Shown here piece by piece: positions 7,602 to 8,463 of a DNA stretch of 8,463 bases. Within the stretch, counting starts at the first letter, position 1. Each line of letters starts with the position of its first letter. A program made the position numbers and the translations under genes. The stretch comes from Acidobacteriota bacterium (GTDB taxonomy: Bacteria > Acidobacteriota > Terriglobia > Terriglobales > Acidobacteriaceae): assembly GCA_021819255.1 (NCBI GenBank), contig JAKART010000079.1:1-8463 (forward strand). Direction: 5' to 3'. A model generated the notes under the pieces. That model ran no database searches. It was given only the letters and a program-made list of their open reading frames with translations, and was not told where the DNA came from.

Positions 7602-8463
7602 GCAAACTGCTCCAGAAACCTTAGATCCCCTGAGTACAACAGGCCGATATCGCCGATGCCGAACTTCATCATGGCGATGCGGTCCACGCCCATGCCAAAG
7701 GCGAATCCGCTGATCTTCCGGGTGTCATAGACCGGCTCGCGGCCCAGCTCCGCGCGCCGCTGGTCGACCGCTTCAAAGACCGCCGGGTCCACCATGCCGC
7801 AGCCCAGCAGCTCGATCCACCCCGAGTGCTTGCACTTGCGGCAGCCCTTGCCGCCGCAGAAGATGCAGGAGATCTGCACATCCGCGCTGGGTTCGGTAAA
7901 GGGAAAGAAGCTGGGGAAGAAGCGCGTCTTGACGGCCGAGCCGAACAGTGACTTCATGGCGTGGTCCAGCGTTCCCTTCAGGTCGCTGAAGGTAATCTGC
8001 GTGTCCACGCAAAGCCCCTCCACCTGGTGGAACACAGGCGAGTGCGTGGCGTCGGCCGCATCGTTGCGGTGCACCTTGCCCGGAATCACCAGCCGCAGCG
8101 GCGGAGCCTGCTCCAGCATGGAGCGGATCTGCACCGGCGAGGTATGGGTCCGCATGAGCAGCCGCTCCCGCAGCGGCTTCCGCTCCTGGTCTGCTATCAC
8201 CAGCGTGTCCTGGGTGTCGCGCGCCGGATGGTTGGGAGGGAAGTTCAGAGCCTCGAAGTTGTAAAAGTCCGTCTCCACCTCCGGCCCCAGACCCACCGAG
8301 TAGCCCATGCGCTGGAAGACGCCGACGATCTCCGCCATGGTCTTCACCAGAGGATGCTCTGCGCCCACCCGCGGCGCCGCTCCCGGCAGGGTGACGTCCA
8401 GCCCCTTTGCCTGGCCGCTCGCCTCCTCCTGTTGCCGATTCTCCTCCAGCAGCGACTCAATCT
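7598..8463 (-). CDS. pheS: Phenylalanyl-tRNA synthetase alpha subunit, 5' end cut by window edge
   Basis: This is the catalytic subunit that activates phenylalanine. The last 287 codons are present; the family usually has 330-360, so mainly the N-terminal tRNA-binding coiled coil is missing. The frame is open to the right edge and the residues there ([13 protein letters not shown], then LDVTLPG) are typical linker, so the GTG at 8368 is internal and not the start. In window numbering the signatures are [11 protein letters not shown] (36-46), [15 protein letters not shown] (59-73, motif 1 region), [12 protein letters not shown] (104-115), motif 2 [21 protein letters not shown] (129-149), [14 protein letters not shown] (181-194) and motif 3 [13 protein letters not shown] (252-264). 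Four Cys in the pattern C-x2-C-x4-C-x2-C (199, 202, 207, 210) form the CGGKGC-CKHSGW stretch common in many bacterial PheS proteins. The stop overlaps the pheT GTG by 4 bases, indicating coupled translation of equal subunits. Confidence 0.97.
   Translation of the reverse strand, partial: IESLLEENRQQEEASGQAKGLDVTLPGAAPRVGAEHPLVKTMAEIVGVFQRMGYSVGLGPEVETDFYNFEALNFPPNHPARDTQDTLVIADQERKPLRERLLMRTHTSPVQIRSMLEQAPPLRLVIPGKVHRNDAADATHSPVFHQVEGLCVDTQITFSDLKGTLDHAMKSLFGSAVKTRFFPSFFPFTEPSADVQISCIFCGGKGCRKCKHSGWIELLGCGMVDPAVFEAVDQRRAELGREPVYDTRKISGFAFGMGVDRIAMMKFGIGDIGLLYSGDLRFLEQFA
7610..7613 (-). promoter_or_regulatory. Shine-Dalgarno for pheT inside the end of pheS
   Basis: The minus strand reads GGAG, eight bases, then GTG (7601). 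It supports the GTG start and the 4-base overlap with pheS, a usual arrangement for translational coupling. Confidence 0.6.

Overview
The window is GC-rich and densely packed, and every gene I can support lies on the minus strand, so transcription runs from right to left. Gene content and order (pheS-pheT, a ZapB-like coiled-coil protein, zapA, a 6S-like RNA, then hisS-aspS) suggest a free-living bacterium with a Gram-negative-type envelope, given a secreted TlpA-like thioredoxin. My best guess is the Acidobacteriota, inferred from the overall look of the proteins and the synteny. No ribosomal RNA or marker is present to prove it.

Layout from right to left. The right edge cuts into pheS (phenylalanyl-tRNA synthetase alpha), which overlaps pheT (beta) by 4 bases at a GTGA junction. 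PheT is a short form without the N-terminal EMAPII-type tRNA-binding domain. Seven bases after pheT is a 118-bp palindromic element with perfect 18-bp ends, followed by about 255 bp of leader. Next come a ZapB-like coiled-coil gene and zapA, whose products are expected to act at the FtsZ ring. Directly after zapA is a roughly 177-nt region that fits a 6S RNA (ssrS), matching the zapA-ssrS neighbourhood known from other bacteria. Then comes a signal-peptide-bearing TPR plus TlpA-like thioredoxin, which probably starts at a TTG with a very strong ribosome binding site. About 200 bp further is hisS, followed after 7 bases by aspS (GTG start, no visible Shine-Dalgarno), which runs off the left edge.

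The genes serve three tasks. Three tRNA synthetases (Phe, His, Asp) supply translation, two small proteins tune the divisome, and a 6S RNA would sequester the housekeeping RNA polymerase in slow growth. The AspRS carries the His and Gly residues linked to a non-discriminating enzyme, which would tie it to Asn-tRNA formation by GatCAB.

I see no defence island, CRISPR array, prophage or transposase gene, and no clearly undescribed multi-gene system. The points worth a second look are the palindromic element, the 6S candidate and its competing hairpins, the reduced PheT, and the specificity residues of AspRS.
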